Source of the DNA: CAYPEK01 sp964409645
GTDB lineage: Bacteria > UBP15 > UBA6099
Direction of reading: 5' to 3'
DNA length: 29,178 bases
Assembly: GCA_964409645.1 (NCBI GenBank)
Contig: CAYPEK010000051.1
Span: 1-29,178, forward strand
Shown here: positions 1 to 7,064 of the stretch, one piece after another
Numbering within the stretch: the first letter of the stretch is position 1
Layout: each line of letters opens with the position of its first letter
Translations under genes and position numbers: made by a program
The notes under the pieces: generated by a model
Database searches by the model: none
Told to the model about the DNA's origin: nothing
Seen by the model: only the letters and a program-made list of their open reading frames with translations

Positions 1-2
1 AC

Positions 3-899
3 ACAAAGCGCGCACAGTTCAACGACTCAGACTCACCCGGCCACCAGACCGCCTTCTCGCAACTCCACACAAGCGCGGAATTCTGCGGCAACTGCCACAA
101 TGTGCTGAACCCGCCCATGGGTGGGTTCCCGATTGAGCGGACATTTGAAGAATGGAAGAAATCGCCATACGCGAAAAATGGGATCATCTGTCAGGATTGT
201 CACATGATACCCGTAAGCCGACTCGCGGCAGTCGCGCGCGACATGAAAAAGCCGGTCAACCCCGGTCAGGCGTCTGAAATCGGCCCGGAACGGACTCACG
301 TTTACACGCACGAATTCGTCGGCGGTAACGCGGCAATGACCGGGCGGCTCGGTTCGGACACGCACGAACAGATTGCTGAAGAGCGACTCAAGCTCGCCGC
401 CTCTCTCAGCGTTTCCGCTCAAGGCAAACTCCCGAAACCCGGCTCATTGCTGAAAATCAGAGTCAACGTCAAAAACAAAGCCGCCGGCCACAACCTGCCG
501 ACAAGTCTCACGGACATCAGGCAGATGTGGCTTGAAGTCACAGTCAAAGACACCAGCGGAAAAAACATATATAAATCAGGCGTGCTCAACGCGAAGGGCA
601 ACCTCGACGACGACACCGAGATTTTTAATTCAAGGCCGGTTGATTCGAAAGGGAAATTCACATTAAAACCATGGTTGATAGCAGGCGAAGACTACAACCA
701 CACAATTCCGCCTAAATCGGAGGTAAACAGGACATTCGGAATCCCTATTCCGTCGGGCGTCACCGGACCCGTCACCGTCCGCGTGCGGCTCAGATACCGC
801 TCATTCCCGCAGTGGTTTGTTGACTCACTGCTCGGGGCGAAAACGTTCAGGATTCCGATCGTCGATATGGCGGAAGATAAGATAATTGTGACAAATTGA
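3..899 (+). CDS. Multiheme cytochrome c family protein, 3' part only
   Basis: The frame is open from the window edge, so the N-terminus is missing; the GTG at 102 lies inside the protein and is not the start. Two c-type heme-binding CxxCH motifs are visible, CGNCH at 84-98 and CQDCH at 189-203. A His-rich stretch (HVYTHEF) follows and could supply axial ligands. After the heme region comes a beta-rich domain with the sequence AAGHNLPT, then R-Q-M-W-L, which resembles the C-terminal domain of periplasmic multiheme cytochrome c proteins of the c554-like type. The likely role is periplasmic electron transfer in anaerobic or low-oxygen respiration. The number of hemes cannot be known because upstream sequence is missing. 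Rubrerythrin follows after a 66-nt gap containing a hairpin. The family is well supported; the specific partner or reaction is not. Confidence 0.85.
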   Translation, partial: TKRAQFNDSDSPGHQTAFSQLHTSAEFCGNCHNVLNPPMGGFPIERTFEEWKKSPYAKNGIICQDCHMIPVSRLAAVARDMKKPVNPGQASEIGPERTHVYTHEFVGGNAAMTGRLGSDTHEQIAEERLKLAASLSVSAQGKLPKPGSLLKIRVNVKNKAAGHNLPTSLTDIRQMWLEVTVKDTSGKNIYKSGVLNAKGNLDDDTEIFNSRPVDSKGKFTLKPWLIAGEDYNHTIPPKSEVNRTFGIPIPSGVTGPVTVRVRLRYRSFPQWFVDSLLGAKTFRIPIVDMAEDKIIVTN

Positions 900-916
900 A
901 GGATAATATATTGTGC

Positions 917-940
917 CGCCCTCAAACTCGTCTGAGGGCG
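917..940 (+). terminator. Hairpin between cytochrome and rubrerythrin genes
   Basis: An 8-bp perfect stem (CGCCCTCA / TGAGGGCG) with an 8-nt loop lies just after the cytochrome stop codon and 25 nt before the rubrerythrin start. It has no long T-run, so it may be a weak terminator, an mRNA-stabilising stem, or part of the rubrerythrin leader. Confidence 0.35.
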
Positions 941-965
941 CTATAAAGCTAACAAAGGTGCCGAC

Positions 966-1460
966 ATGACAAAAACCGAAGAAAACAACAGACGCGCATT
1001 CGAGGGCGAAGCAAAAGCACACGTGAGACTTCAGGCGTTCGCGCAACAGGCGGACCGGCAGGGATACCCGCAGATAGCGAAACTTTTCCGCGCGGTCGCG
1101 GAAGCAGAGCGCGTCCATGCGCTGCGATACCTGCGCAATATGAAGCTCGTAAAAAGCACTGAGGATAACCTTAAATACGCGTTCGAAAGTGAAACAACTG
1201 TCAACGAACTCGTCTATCCGAAGATGATTAAAGAAGCTATCGAGGAAGACGACAAGATGTCAGTCATCGCATTCACCCACGCGCGGGACGTTGAAGAAAC
1301 ACATGCCTCGCTCTATAAAAAAGCGCTCGACCACCTTGTCAACGAGCAGGAAACAGCGTACTACGTCTGCGGCGTCTGCGGATACGTCTCCGACGGCTCC
1401 CTGCCCGACATCTGCCCCGTCTGCAAAGCCAAAAAGGAAATGTTTTTCGAAGTGAAATAA
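966..1460 (+). CDS. Rubrerythrin
   Basis: This is a 164-residue cytoplasmic non-heme iron peroxidase that reduces hydrogen peroxide in anaerobes, using electrons delivered through its rubredoxin domain. Residues 1-125 form the ferritin-like four-helix domain, with diiron ligand patterns FEGE (near 12-15), E48-R-V-H51, the FESE segment near 73-77, and E-E-T-H (110-113). Residues 133-157 form the rubredoxin-type Fe(Cys)4 site: CGVC (135-138) and CPVC (150-153). Its length is slightly shorter than classical rubrerythrins (about 190 residues). An AAAGGTG sequence a few bases before the ATG serves as ribosome site. Its position after a cytochrome gene suits an oxidative-stress role in an anaerobe. 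No other family has this domain combination. Confidence 0.95.
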   Translation: MTKTEENNRRAFEGEAKAHVRLQAFAQQADRQGYPQIAKLFRAVAEAERVHALRYLRNMKLVKSTEDNLKYAFESETTVNELVYPKMIKEAIEEDDKMSVIAFTHARDVEETHASLYKKALDHLVNEQETAYYVCGVCGYVSDGSLPDICPVCKAKKEMFFEVK

Positions 1461-1714
1461 ATTTACTCGAAAAGCATTCCTCAGGATTCATTCCATTGGG
1501 TGACGTGTTATTGCCACAATCAAAAATCACGCCACATTCTTTCGTTTCATGTCATGCAATAGCAACTGTATGGCGTAGTGCTTCGCTTTGCAACTTCAAT
1601 CTCTTCAGGCGTTGCTATTACGGGATTTAGTTGGTAGCTCACTCGCAAACTTTATCACATAAGATAAATTTGATATTTCTTATCATTATATAACAGGAAA
1701 CCCTGAGTAATCTA
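1461..1714. other. Convergent intergenic region with a 9-bp inverted repeat
   Basis: No gene is seen here between two convergent genes. The only structure noticed is a long-range inverted repeat, AATAGCAAC at 1558-1566 and GTTGCTATT at 1611-1619, with a 44-nt loop. The AT-rich end (about 1640-1700) lacks a clear terminator hairpin. Confidence 0.5.
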
Positions 1715-2758
1715 TTACTCTTGAACCGACTTCGCTTTTGTGTTGTCTAATTTTGAAGACTGTTCCGCAGAACCACCCTTTAGCATATCGAGCTGGTCGT
1801 CGATGCCGATGATGTACTCGCCAACCTGCGGAATGCCGGAAATGACGAGCCGCCAGTTTTCTTCGTCCGCGTGTTTCGCAAAATAGCATGCAAACCGCGC
1901 CTGCATCCCCTCGTATTTGTCGGCTTTGCGCCGGTCCATCTCGAAATGGATGTGCGGAAACATCGATATTCCGGTGTCGCCGATCTTTGCCACCTGATCC
2001 CCGAATTTCACCTCGTCGCCCGGTTTGACGGCGACGCTGTCCTTGCGGACGTGATAGATGAAGCTGTACTCGCCGTCCTCGTGCTGAGTGATCACATAGT
2101 TAGCGCGGTTTAGCTTGGTTGTGAGCGGCGGGTGGTCATCCTCTTCGATTCTTGTTTCGGCAACGCGTCCCGGCGCGGGCGCAACCGCGGGCTGTTCCCA
2201 CGCATAATAATATTCGTTCTTGTGCGACGCTACCCGGAACATCTGCCCCTTTTTCATTATGACAAAGTCCCACGCGTATTCATTTCGGGTGCCCTTCTGG
2301 TGCGAAACGCTCCCGCCGTTGCCCTGAATGACATAAAACATGCCTTTGAACGGGAACCCGAGTACGGTGGACTGTCCCACCAACTCCGGCGCCTCGACCA
2401 CCGGCATGTATTCCGTCGATCCCACGCCCGTTCCCTTTCGAAAAACATCAAACAGCGCCGCTGTGTCTTCCTCGTCGAGACTGTCGAGGAACTCGCCGAT
2501 GCGTGGATATTGATTGCCTCTGAGCCAATCCGCGAGCAGCACGAGCGCTTCGCGCGTCTCCGCCTTCATGAATCCTTCGCTAAAAAGAACCTTATCGAGT
2601 TTCTTTGAAAATTCCTTCGAAACCTTTTCGATTTCATAGAAAAGCCGGGAGTCAACGGAACTAGTGAGATGAGTTGCCGTCGCCGGACGCTGAAACGCAA
2701 GCAGCGCCGCTATCACCGCGATCACAGCTGCCAGTTGCGCTCGACGAACCGATTTCAT
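1715..2758 (-). CDS. Secreted M23 (LytM-like) family metallopeptidase
   Basis: The protein has 347 residues. The N-terminus has positive charges and a hydrophobic run (about 8-22) ending near ATA, consistent with a signal peptide, so it acts in the periplasm or envelope. Residues about 30-115 are a helical, charged region of unknown role. The M23 peptidase domain spans about 125-320. Candidate zinc and catalytic residues are H153 or nearby, D164 (in NEYAWDF), H236 (in FIYHV), and the HxH pair H269/H271 (PHIHFEMD). M23 enzymes usually cut peptidoglycan cross-bridges; some members are inactive scaffolds. The spacing of the first His and Asp differs from the compact HxGxD form but matches a known subgroup with an N-x-Y-A-x-D-F signature. 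A good AGGAAAGG ribosome site lies upstream, and a sigma70-like promoter candidate lies at 2800-2829. Domain call firm; substrate unknown. Confidence 0.85.
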   Translation of the reverse strand: MKSVRRAQLAAVIAVIAALLAFQRPATATHLTSSVDSRLFYEIEKVSKEFSKKLDKVLFSEGFMKAETREALVLLADWLRGNQYPRIGEFLDSLDEEDTAALFDVFRKGTGVGSTEYMPVVEAPELVGQSTVLGFPFKGMFYVIQGNGGSVSHQKGTRNEYAWDFVIMKKGQMFRVASHKNEYYYAWEQPAVAPAPGRVAETRIEEDDHPPLTTKLNRANYVITQHEDGEYSFIYHVRKDSVAVKPGDEVKFGDQVAKIGDTGISMFPHIHFEMDRRKADKYEGMQARFACYFAKHADEENWRLVISGIPQVGEYIIGIDDQLDMLKGGSAEQSSKLDNTKAKSVQE

Positions 2759-2799
2759 CCGTAACCTTTCCTTTTTAACTATTACGAAACCTCAATTTG

Positions 2800-2829
2800 A
2801 TTATACCACTTATCAATAATGAATAGCAA
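2800..2829 (-). promoter_or_regulatory. Candidate sigma70-type promoter for the M23 peptidase
   Basis: On the minus strand, TTGCTA (2829-2824) is followed by an 18-nt spacer and a perfect TATAAT (2805-2800), 42 nt before the M23 start codon. The -10 is strong and the -35 is weak. Confidence 0.5.
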
Positions 2830-2879
2830 AGTGAGGTAACAAGATTAGCGCGGCTGATAATTATTTGACAATTCAACAT

Positions 2880-2909
2880 TTGATCGGACAGGCCATCCGG
2901 TGCTAAAAT
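2880..2909 (+). promoter_or_regulatory. Candidate sigma70-type promoter for the AAA+ cluster
   Basis: TTGATC (2880-2885), an 18-nt spacer and TAAAAT (2904-2909) precede the AAA+ gene, giving a leader of about 70 nt. It lies in the divergent region opposite the M23 promoter. A TTGACA at 2865-2870 lacks a correctly spaced -10. Confidence 0.5.
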
Positions 2910-2942
2910 ACCTGTGTAAAACCAATTTAAAATGGGCTACAT

Positions 2943-2982
2943 GCGGGATTTGTCCTGAAATCCCGCCGAAACCCTCAGGCGG
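2943..2982 (+). promoter_or_regulatory. Two mutually exclusive hairpins in the leader of the AAA+ gene
   Basis: Hairpin 1 is a perfect 9-bp stem, GCGGGATTT (2943-2951) with AAATCCCGC (2958-2966), loop GTCCTG. Hairpin 2 is CCGCC (2963-2967) with GGCGG (2978-2982), ending 5 nt before the ATG at 2988 and covering the only Shine-Dalgarno-like bases. They share 2963-2966, so both cannot form at once. This could regulate translation of the cluster; that is inference. Confidence 0.45.
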
Positions 2983-2987
2983 CAAAT

Positions 2988-4655
2988 ATGGATTCATTCA
3001 AAGCAACACTCGCAAAGCTTCTTAAGGCGCGGTTCCCGTACATCTATGTGGCAACACCTGAGGAAACGCGAGTTGCGGACATCGTATCCGCGCTCTCGAA
3101 GGACGAGTCGCTGATTAAAACTCCGCGCACGGTTTATACATGGACGGCCACTAAGGGAATCCAGAGAGACGGCCGGCCGGCAAGCCGCTCCGACACGAAG
3201 CAGCCGCTTGGCGCGCTCGAAATGATCGAGACTAACGAAGAAGCGGCAATTTTCCTGTTGCTCGATTTCCACGTTTATTTCGGGTTCGGCGGCCGCGTGG
3301 CGGATTTTCAGATCATCCGCAAACTGCGAGACATCATCGGCAAGATCAAAAACAATCCCAACCCGCAAAATGTTATCTTCGTATCTCCGGTGCTGATGCT
3401 TCCGGTCGAACTTCAAAAAGATGTGACAATTCTAGAATTCGACCTTCCGGGCCCCGAAGAACTCCGCGACCTGCTGAATGAGATGATCGAGGCTAACCAG
3501 CAATCGGGCCGGATTCACATCGAGCTGACGGCGGACGACGAGCAGCTTCTGGTAAACGCCGCGCTCGGGCTCACACTCCACGAGGCCGAGAATGCGTTTG
3601 CGCGAGCGATGGTGGACAACGGACGGCTCGACGCGGAAGATGTTGCAATCGTTCTCGAAGAAAAGTGCCAGATCATCAGAAAGAGCGAAATCCTCGAATA
3701 TGTGAGAACCGACACAACGATGAAAGACGTCGGCGGATTAGCGAACCTGAAGCGATGGCTGGAAAAACGCGACCGCGCATGGTTGGACGAAGCTAAGGAT
3801 TACTGTCTTCCCGCGCCAAAGGGCATCCTGATTACCGGCGTGCCCGGCTGCGGAAAAAGCCTCACCGCGAAGGCCACAAGCGCGCTATGGCAATTGCCAC
3901 TACTTCGCCTCGATGTCGGAAAAGTATTCAGCGGCATAGTCGGCAGCAGCGAGGAGAATGTCCGCAAAGCGTTGAGGACAGCCGAAGCTGTAGCGCCTTC
4001 AATACTCTGGATCGACGAAATTGAGAAAGGTTTCGGCAGCGCATCATCGACAATCGACGGCGGAACGACATCTCGTGTGTTTGGCACATTCCTTACGTGG
4101 ATGCAGGAAAAATGCAAGCCGGTTTTTGTTCTGGCAACCGCAAACAACATCAGCCGCCTTCCCCCGGAATTTCTGCGCAAGGGCCGCTTCGACGAAATTT
4201 TCTTCGTCGATCTGCCGACAAACTCCGAGCGGCAGGCAATCCTGCAGGTGCACCTCGGCAAGCGCTTGCGAAACCAAAAAGCAATAAAGGATTTCAGGCT
4301 AGACGGCCCCGCACTCTCACGGCTTGTTGACATGACGGAGGGATTTACCGGAGCGGAGATAGAGCAGGCTATTGTATCCGCGCTTTTCGATGCGTTCGCG
4401 GATAGGCGCAGTCTTACAATGGATGACCTGTTCAAGGCGATAAGGAACACGGTGCCGCTTTCTGTTACAATGGCGGAGGAGATAATCGCGCTGAGAGAAT
4501 GGGCTGATGTGCGCGCGGTGGCGGCGACACCGGCAGAGGAGCGGTCCGAGTATTCGGTTGCGACGGGCGCAGAAACGGAAGCAGACCCAGAGGCGAGCGA
4601 AGAAACGCAAAAGAACATACATGGAACGCGCGGAGGCCGCGCGATAGATTTTTAG
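2988..4655 (+). CDS. Ycf46-like AAA+ ATPase
   Basis: A 555-residue protein. Residues 1-235 resemble the N-terminal region of Ycf46-type ATPases, a family found in cyanobacteria, algal plastids and scattered bacteria. The AAA+ module spans about 245-480: Walker A GVPGCGKS (284-291), Walker B ILWIDEIEK (339-347) with D343/E344, sensor-1 ATANN (383-387), and arginine-finger region RKGRFDE (397-403). All catalytic residues are present, so it should hydrolyse ATP, probably as a hexameric remodeller in the cytoplasm. The last 60 residues are an acidic, low-complexity tail that ends in GGRAIDF; a near-identical ending occurs on the zinc-ribbon/HhH protein two genes downstream of the DUF2997 gene's start. 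It is the first gene of the five-gene cluster, 30 nt before the next gene. Family call is firm; the cellular target is unknown. Confidence 0.88.
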   Translation: MDSFKATLAKLLKARFPYIYVATPEETRVADIVSALSKDESLIKTPRTVYTWTATKGIQRDGRPASRSDTKQPLGALEMIETNEEAAIFLLLDFHVYFGFGGRVADFQIIRKLRDIIGKIKNNPNPQNVIFVSPVLMLPVELQKDVTILEFDLPGPEELRDLLNEMIEANQQSGRIHIELTADDEQLLVNAALGLTLHEAENAFARAMVDNGRLDAEDVAIVLEEKCQIIRKSEILEYVRTDTTMKDVGGLANLKRWLEKRDRAWLDEAKDYCLPAPKGILITGVPGCGKSLTAKATSALWQLPLLRLDVGKVFSGIVGSSEENVRKALRTAEAVAPSILWIDEIEKGFGSASSTIDGGTTSRVFGTFLTWMQEKCKPVFVLATANNISRLPPEFLRKGRFDEIFFVDLPTNSERQAILQVHLGKRLRNQKAIKDFRLDGPALSRLVDMTEGFTGAEIEQAIVSALFDAFADRRSLTMDDLFKAIRNTVPLSVTMAEEIIALREWADVRAVAATPAEERSEYSVATGAETEADPEASEETQKNIHGTRGGRAIDF

Positions 4656-4685
4656 ACGCGGCGTAACGCGTCAAGGAGCCGGCTC

Positions 4686-5312
4686 ATGAGCACAGGTGTG
4701 GAGTTACTTCCCTTATACATCGTATTTAGCGTTTACGCCGCATACAAAAGCGCGCGGACAGCGTACAAAATGAAGGAAAAAGCTGACACCGAGCGAGAGA
4801 GAGAACACGAGCGCGAGCGGATCAGAGAATTCGAAAAAGACCTCATAATGCCGCCAGTCGAGGAAAAAGCCCCAGTGGCGGAAAAAGACCTCTGCGACGG
4901 CCCGGCGGATCCGGAAACGGAAGCATTTTTCGAAAAAGGCCGCCTCGCAGGCGGCTCCGTTAAGCTGCCGACCGTGATGAATGACGAAAGCCTCCTCACA
5001 GCCACACTGGAGGATTACGGAGCGCGCGTCACGGTGACCGATGAATCCGTAAGGGCGGATTTCGATGACAGGTCGATCCGGTTTGAGAAAAACAGCAAGG
5101 GGATATACGAAGCCTCCTTCTCAGGTTACGGCGAAACAACCGCCGTGGAAGCCGCAATCGAGATGAACGAGCTGTACGCAAGAAAAGTTCAGCAGCGTGC
5201 GTATGAGAATCTGATGTCGCGTGCGGCGGCGAACGGGCTGGTGCTCGAAACAGAGAGAGTCAAAGAGGATAACTCCATCGTCCTCGTATTCACGATCGAG
5301 GGGGAATCATAA
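4686..5312 (+). CDS. Ycf35/DUF1257-like protein with N-terminal hydrophobic segment
   Basis: A 208-residue protein in three parts. Residues about 6-20 are hydrophobic (LLPLYIVFSVYAAY) and could be one membrane helix or anchor. Residues about 28-52 are an extreme E/R-rich stretch, probably a coiled coil. Residues about 95-205 resemble Ycf35 (DUF1257): an N-terminal ESLLTATLEDYG-type segment, a central beta region, then QQRAYENLMSRAAANGL and a final beta strand SIVLVF, matching the family's ending layout. Ycf35 is normally a short soluble protein of about 120-130 residues, so the N-terminal 90 residues are an addition. It overlaps the DUF2997 gene by one base (TAATG), which indicates translational coupling. 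Ycf35 and Ycf46 both being encoded here supports the assignment, but I assign it by eye and a profile search would settle it. Confidence 0.6.
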   Translation: MSTGVELLPLYIVFSVYAAYKSARTAYKMKEKADTEREREHERERIREFEKDLIMPPVEEKAPVAEKDLCDGPADPETEAFFEKGRLAGGSVKLPTVMNDESLLTATLEDYGARVTVTDESVRADFDDRSIRFEKNSKGIYEASFSGYGETTAVEAAIEMNELYARKVQQRAYENLMSRAAANGLVLETERVKEDNSIVLVFTIEGES

Positions 5313-5530
5313 TGACGAAGAAACTCGAAGTGAGAATAATGCCGGACGGACGCATTGTTGCTGAAACGCACGGCGTTGTCGGGCCGAAATGCGAGGAATA
5401 CGCGAAGCTGCTCGCAAAGATCGTCGGAGGCGAAATCACCAAGATGGAGCGAAAGCCGGAATACTACGAACAGGAAAAAGCGATACAACCCGAACGGCAG
5501 TCGGAAAAGCTGGATAACAATAAAGGATGA
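5312..5530 (+). CDS. DUF2997 family small protein
   Basis: A 72-residue protein that begins with a beta-hairpin-like segment (LEVRIMPDGRIVAET), then a G-x-x-G-P-K-C-E-E-Y segment, a helix, and a charged C-terminus including EYYEQ. This is the pattern of DUF2997, a small family known next to Ycf35-like (DUF1257) genes. No function is established. The start ATG overlaps the stop codon of the preceding gene by one base, so its translation is likely coupled and in a fixed ratio with it. The residues LEVRIMPDG nearly repeat in the C-terminal part of the radical-SAM activase of the same cluster. The single conserved-looking Cys (in GPKC) could matter for metal or redox chemistry; that is inference. 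Confidence 0.75.
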   Translation: MTKKLEVRIMPDGRIVAETHGVVGPKCEEYAKLLAKIVGGEITKMERKPEYYEQEKAIQPERQSEKLDNNKG

Positions 5531-5598
5531 CCGCAAAAGAATACCCCAACAGCCGTCACGCCTGCGCCCTAATCCCATTTTCATTTTTCTCCGGTTCA

Positions 5599-5604
5599 TA
5601 TAAT
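5599..5604 (+). promoter_or_regulatory. Isolated -10-like box in the gap before the zinc-ribbon/HhH gene
   Basis: The 121-nt gap between the DUF2997 gene and the next gene holds an AT-rich stretch with a perfect TATAAT inside TATAATATATA. No good -35 is seen at the right spacing, so a second promoter for the last two genes is possible but weak. Confidence 0.3.
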
Positions 5605-5651
5605 ATATACGCGGTCGGGCGGACGGATGCCCAACGCGGAGATCAGTTCTG

Positions 5652-6347
5652 ATGAAATGTCCGGTATGCAGCAAATTTCTCACACTTGACGACAGGTTCT
5701 GCGCAGGTTGCGGGGCTTTTGTCAAAGGAAAAAGGAAGCTTCCCGACGGTACCTCGCCGGAGATGGTCGATCTCAACCATGACTCGATTGAAATCATATC
5801 CCGTGTCCCGGGGTTGACATATAACAACGCCGTCTTCATTGTGCGGGAACGCACCGGCCGCGGCGGCTTCATAAATGTAACCGAAGTGGGCAACCTCATA
5901 GGATTAACCCATGAGGAAACTCTGAAACTCGATAAAATCGTAAGCTGTGAGCCGGTCAAGAAACATGCACAGGAGCCGATGCCTCAAACGCCGGGTGAGA
6001 TTCCGGCTGAGTGGGAAGGATTCGTATCGCGGCTGGATCACAAAAACAAGGAAAATCCACAGGAGATCGTGAAAGAAACGCAGCCTGAGGCTCAGGCTGC
6101 TGCTGTCAAAGTGGATCTCAACAACGCGGACGAGGGAAAAATAGCCGCCCTGCCCGGCATCGGTGTTGTGCTCACAAAGAGGATCATAGAAGAACGGAGC
6201 GTGCGCGGCGGCTTTGCGTCGCTGAACGATATAGCCGGCGTTTTAGGGCTTAAACCTTATGCGGTCAAAAGATTGGAACCTCTCGTAATCTTTAACGAAC
6301 CGAAAAAGAAAGTTCAAACCAAAAAAGGCAGAGTCGTGGATTACTGA
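5652..6347 (+). CDS. Zinc-ribbon protein with two helix-hairpin-helix domains
   Basis: A 231-residue protein. Residues 3-20 form a zinc ribbon (C3-P-V-C6 and C17-A-G-C20). Two ComEA-like helix-hairpin-helix repeats follow: residues about 38-98 (DLNHDSIEIISRVPGLT, then RGGFINVTEV) and about 154-214 (DLNNADEGKIAALPGIGV, then RGGFASLNDI). HhH domains usually bind DNA backbone non-specifically but can also bind proteins. A 40-residue charged linker (105-150) joins them. There is no signal peptide or membrane segment, unlike ComEA, so a DNA-uptake role is unlikely. The C-terminus is basic and ends KGRVVDY, closely matching the tail of the AAA+ protein (GGRAIDF). It overlaps the radical-SAM gene by one base (TGATG). 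A GGAG sits 10 nt upstream of the start. Domain calls are firm; function is unknown. Confidence 0.8.
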   Translation: MKCPVCSKFLTLDDRFCAGCGAFVKGKRKLPDGTSPEMVDLNHDSIEIISRVPGLTYNNAVFIVRERTGRGGFINVTEVGNLIGLTHEETLKLDKIVSCEPVKKHAQEPMPQTPGEIPAEWEGFVSRLDHKNKENPQEIVKETQPEAQAAAVKVDLNNADEGKIAALPGIGVVLTKRIIEERSVRGGFASLNDIAGVLGLKPYAVKRLEPLVIFNEPKKKVQTKKGRVVDY

Positions 6348-6946
6348 TGAACCTGCGGCTGCACAAGTTCCTCGCCTCCTCGGAAGTTGACGGACCCGGC
6401 AGAAGAGCTGTTGTTTTCGTTCAGGGTTGTCCGATCCGCTGCCCGGGATGCGCCGTGCCGTGGACATGGGATGAAAAAGACGGTCTTGATAAGGACGTAA
6501 GCGAAATTGCCGAAATGATCCTCGACGGGCCCGATGTCGAAGGGGTGACATTCCTCGGCGGTGAGCCGTTCTCACAGGCGGCCGCGCTCGCGAAACTGGG
6601 ACGAGATGTGAAAAGCGCGGGGTTGTCGGTAGTCACCTTTACGGGCAATCTGATCGAGGACATCCGAGCATCCGGGAACCCGGATATGCTTGCGCTGCTC
6701 GACGTGACGGACTTGCTTCTCGACGGCCCGTTCGTCAGAGAACTCGCCGACATGTCGCGGCCATGGGTCGGCTCCTCGAATCAGCGCTTCATATATCTCA
6801 CGGACAGATACAAAGGCTTCGAGGCCAAAATCGCCGGAATCCCAAACCGGCTCGAAGTGCGCATATTGCCGAACGGCGTTGTATCGGTCAACGGTTTAAT
6901 AGTGACCGACGATCTGAAGAAATTCATATCAAAACTCATTGATTGA
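6347..6946 (+). CDS. NrdG/PflA-like radical-SAM activase
   Basis: A 199-residue protein of the small radical-SAM activating enzyme type. The [4Fe-4S]-binding motif is C28-P-I-R-C32-P-G-C35 (CX3CX2C), followed by W-T-W; the SAM-binding GGEPF is at 71-75. The later GSSNQR (142-147) resembles NrdG, the activase of anaerobic ribonucleotide reductase. No NrdD or other glycyl-radical enzyme gene is visible in the window, so its target is probably another protein or a small molecule. The C-terminal 30 residues carry LEVRILPNG (169-177), nearly the same as a segment in the DUF2997 protein. The ATG overlaps the stop of the preceding gene by one base, indicating co-translation. Family call is firm; annotation as an NrdG would be misleading. 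Confidence 0.85.
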   Translation: MNLRLHKFLASSEVDGPGRRAVVFVQGCPIRCPGCAVPWTWDEKDGLDKDVSEIAEMILDGPDVEGVTFLGGEPFSQAAALAKLGRDVKSAGLSVVTFTGNLIEDIRASGNPDMLALLDVTDLLLDGPFVRELADMSRPWVGSSNQRFIYLTDRYKGFEAKIAGIPNRLEVRILPNGVVSVNGLIVTDDLKKFISKLID

Positions 6947-7006
6947 AATTAGTTTGCGAACAGGCTAAAATGCAAAAACGGCAATTTCAAAGAAAGCGCC
7001 GTACCC

Positions 7007-7035
7007 TTTCCCCCAGCCCTCTATTTTGATATAAT
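7007..7035 (+). promoter_or_regulatory. Candidate promoter for the TRAP transporter operon
   Basis: A perfect TATAAT (7030-7035) lies 29 nt before the dctP start codon. At 17-nt spacing the -35 position reads TTTCCC (7007-7012), a weak match. GAGGAG (7052-7057) is the ribosome site, 7 nt from the ATG. An ACGGC...GCCGT stem occurs just upstream, too weak to call a terminator. Confidence 0.45.
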
Positions 7036-7064
7036 GACGTGCAATAAAAACGAGGAGACGCAAA

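Noticed and set aside
2865..2870. TTGACA as the -35 for the AAA+ gene
   Set aside because: The nearest good -10 is 33 nt away, too far; TTGATC at 2880 fits instead.
5652..6347. ComEA DNA-uptake receptor
   Set aside because: HhH domains fit, but the protein lacks a signal peptide or membrane anchor and begins with a zinc ribbon.
6347..6946. Calling the radical-SAM gene nrdG
   Set aside because: No nrdD or other glycyl-radical enzyme gene is in the window, and the C-terminus is closer to the cluster's DUF2997 protein.
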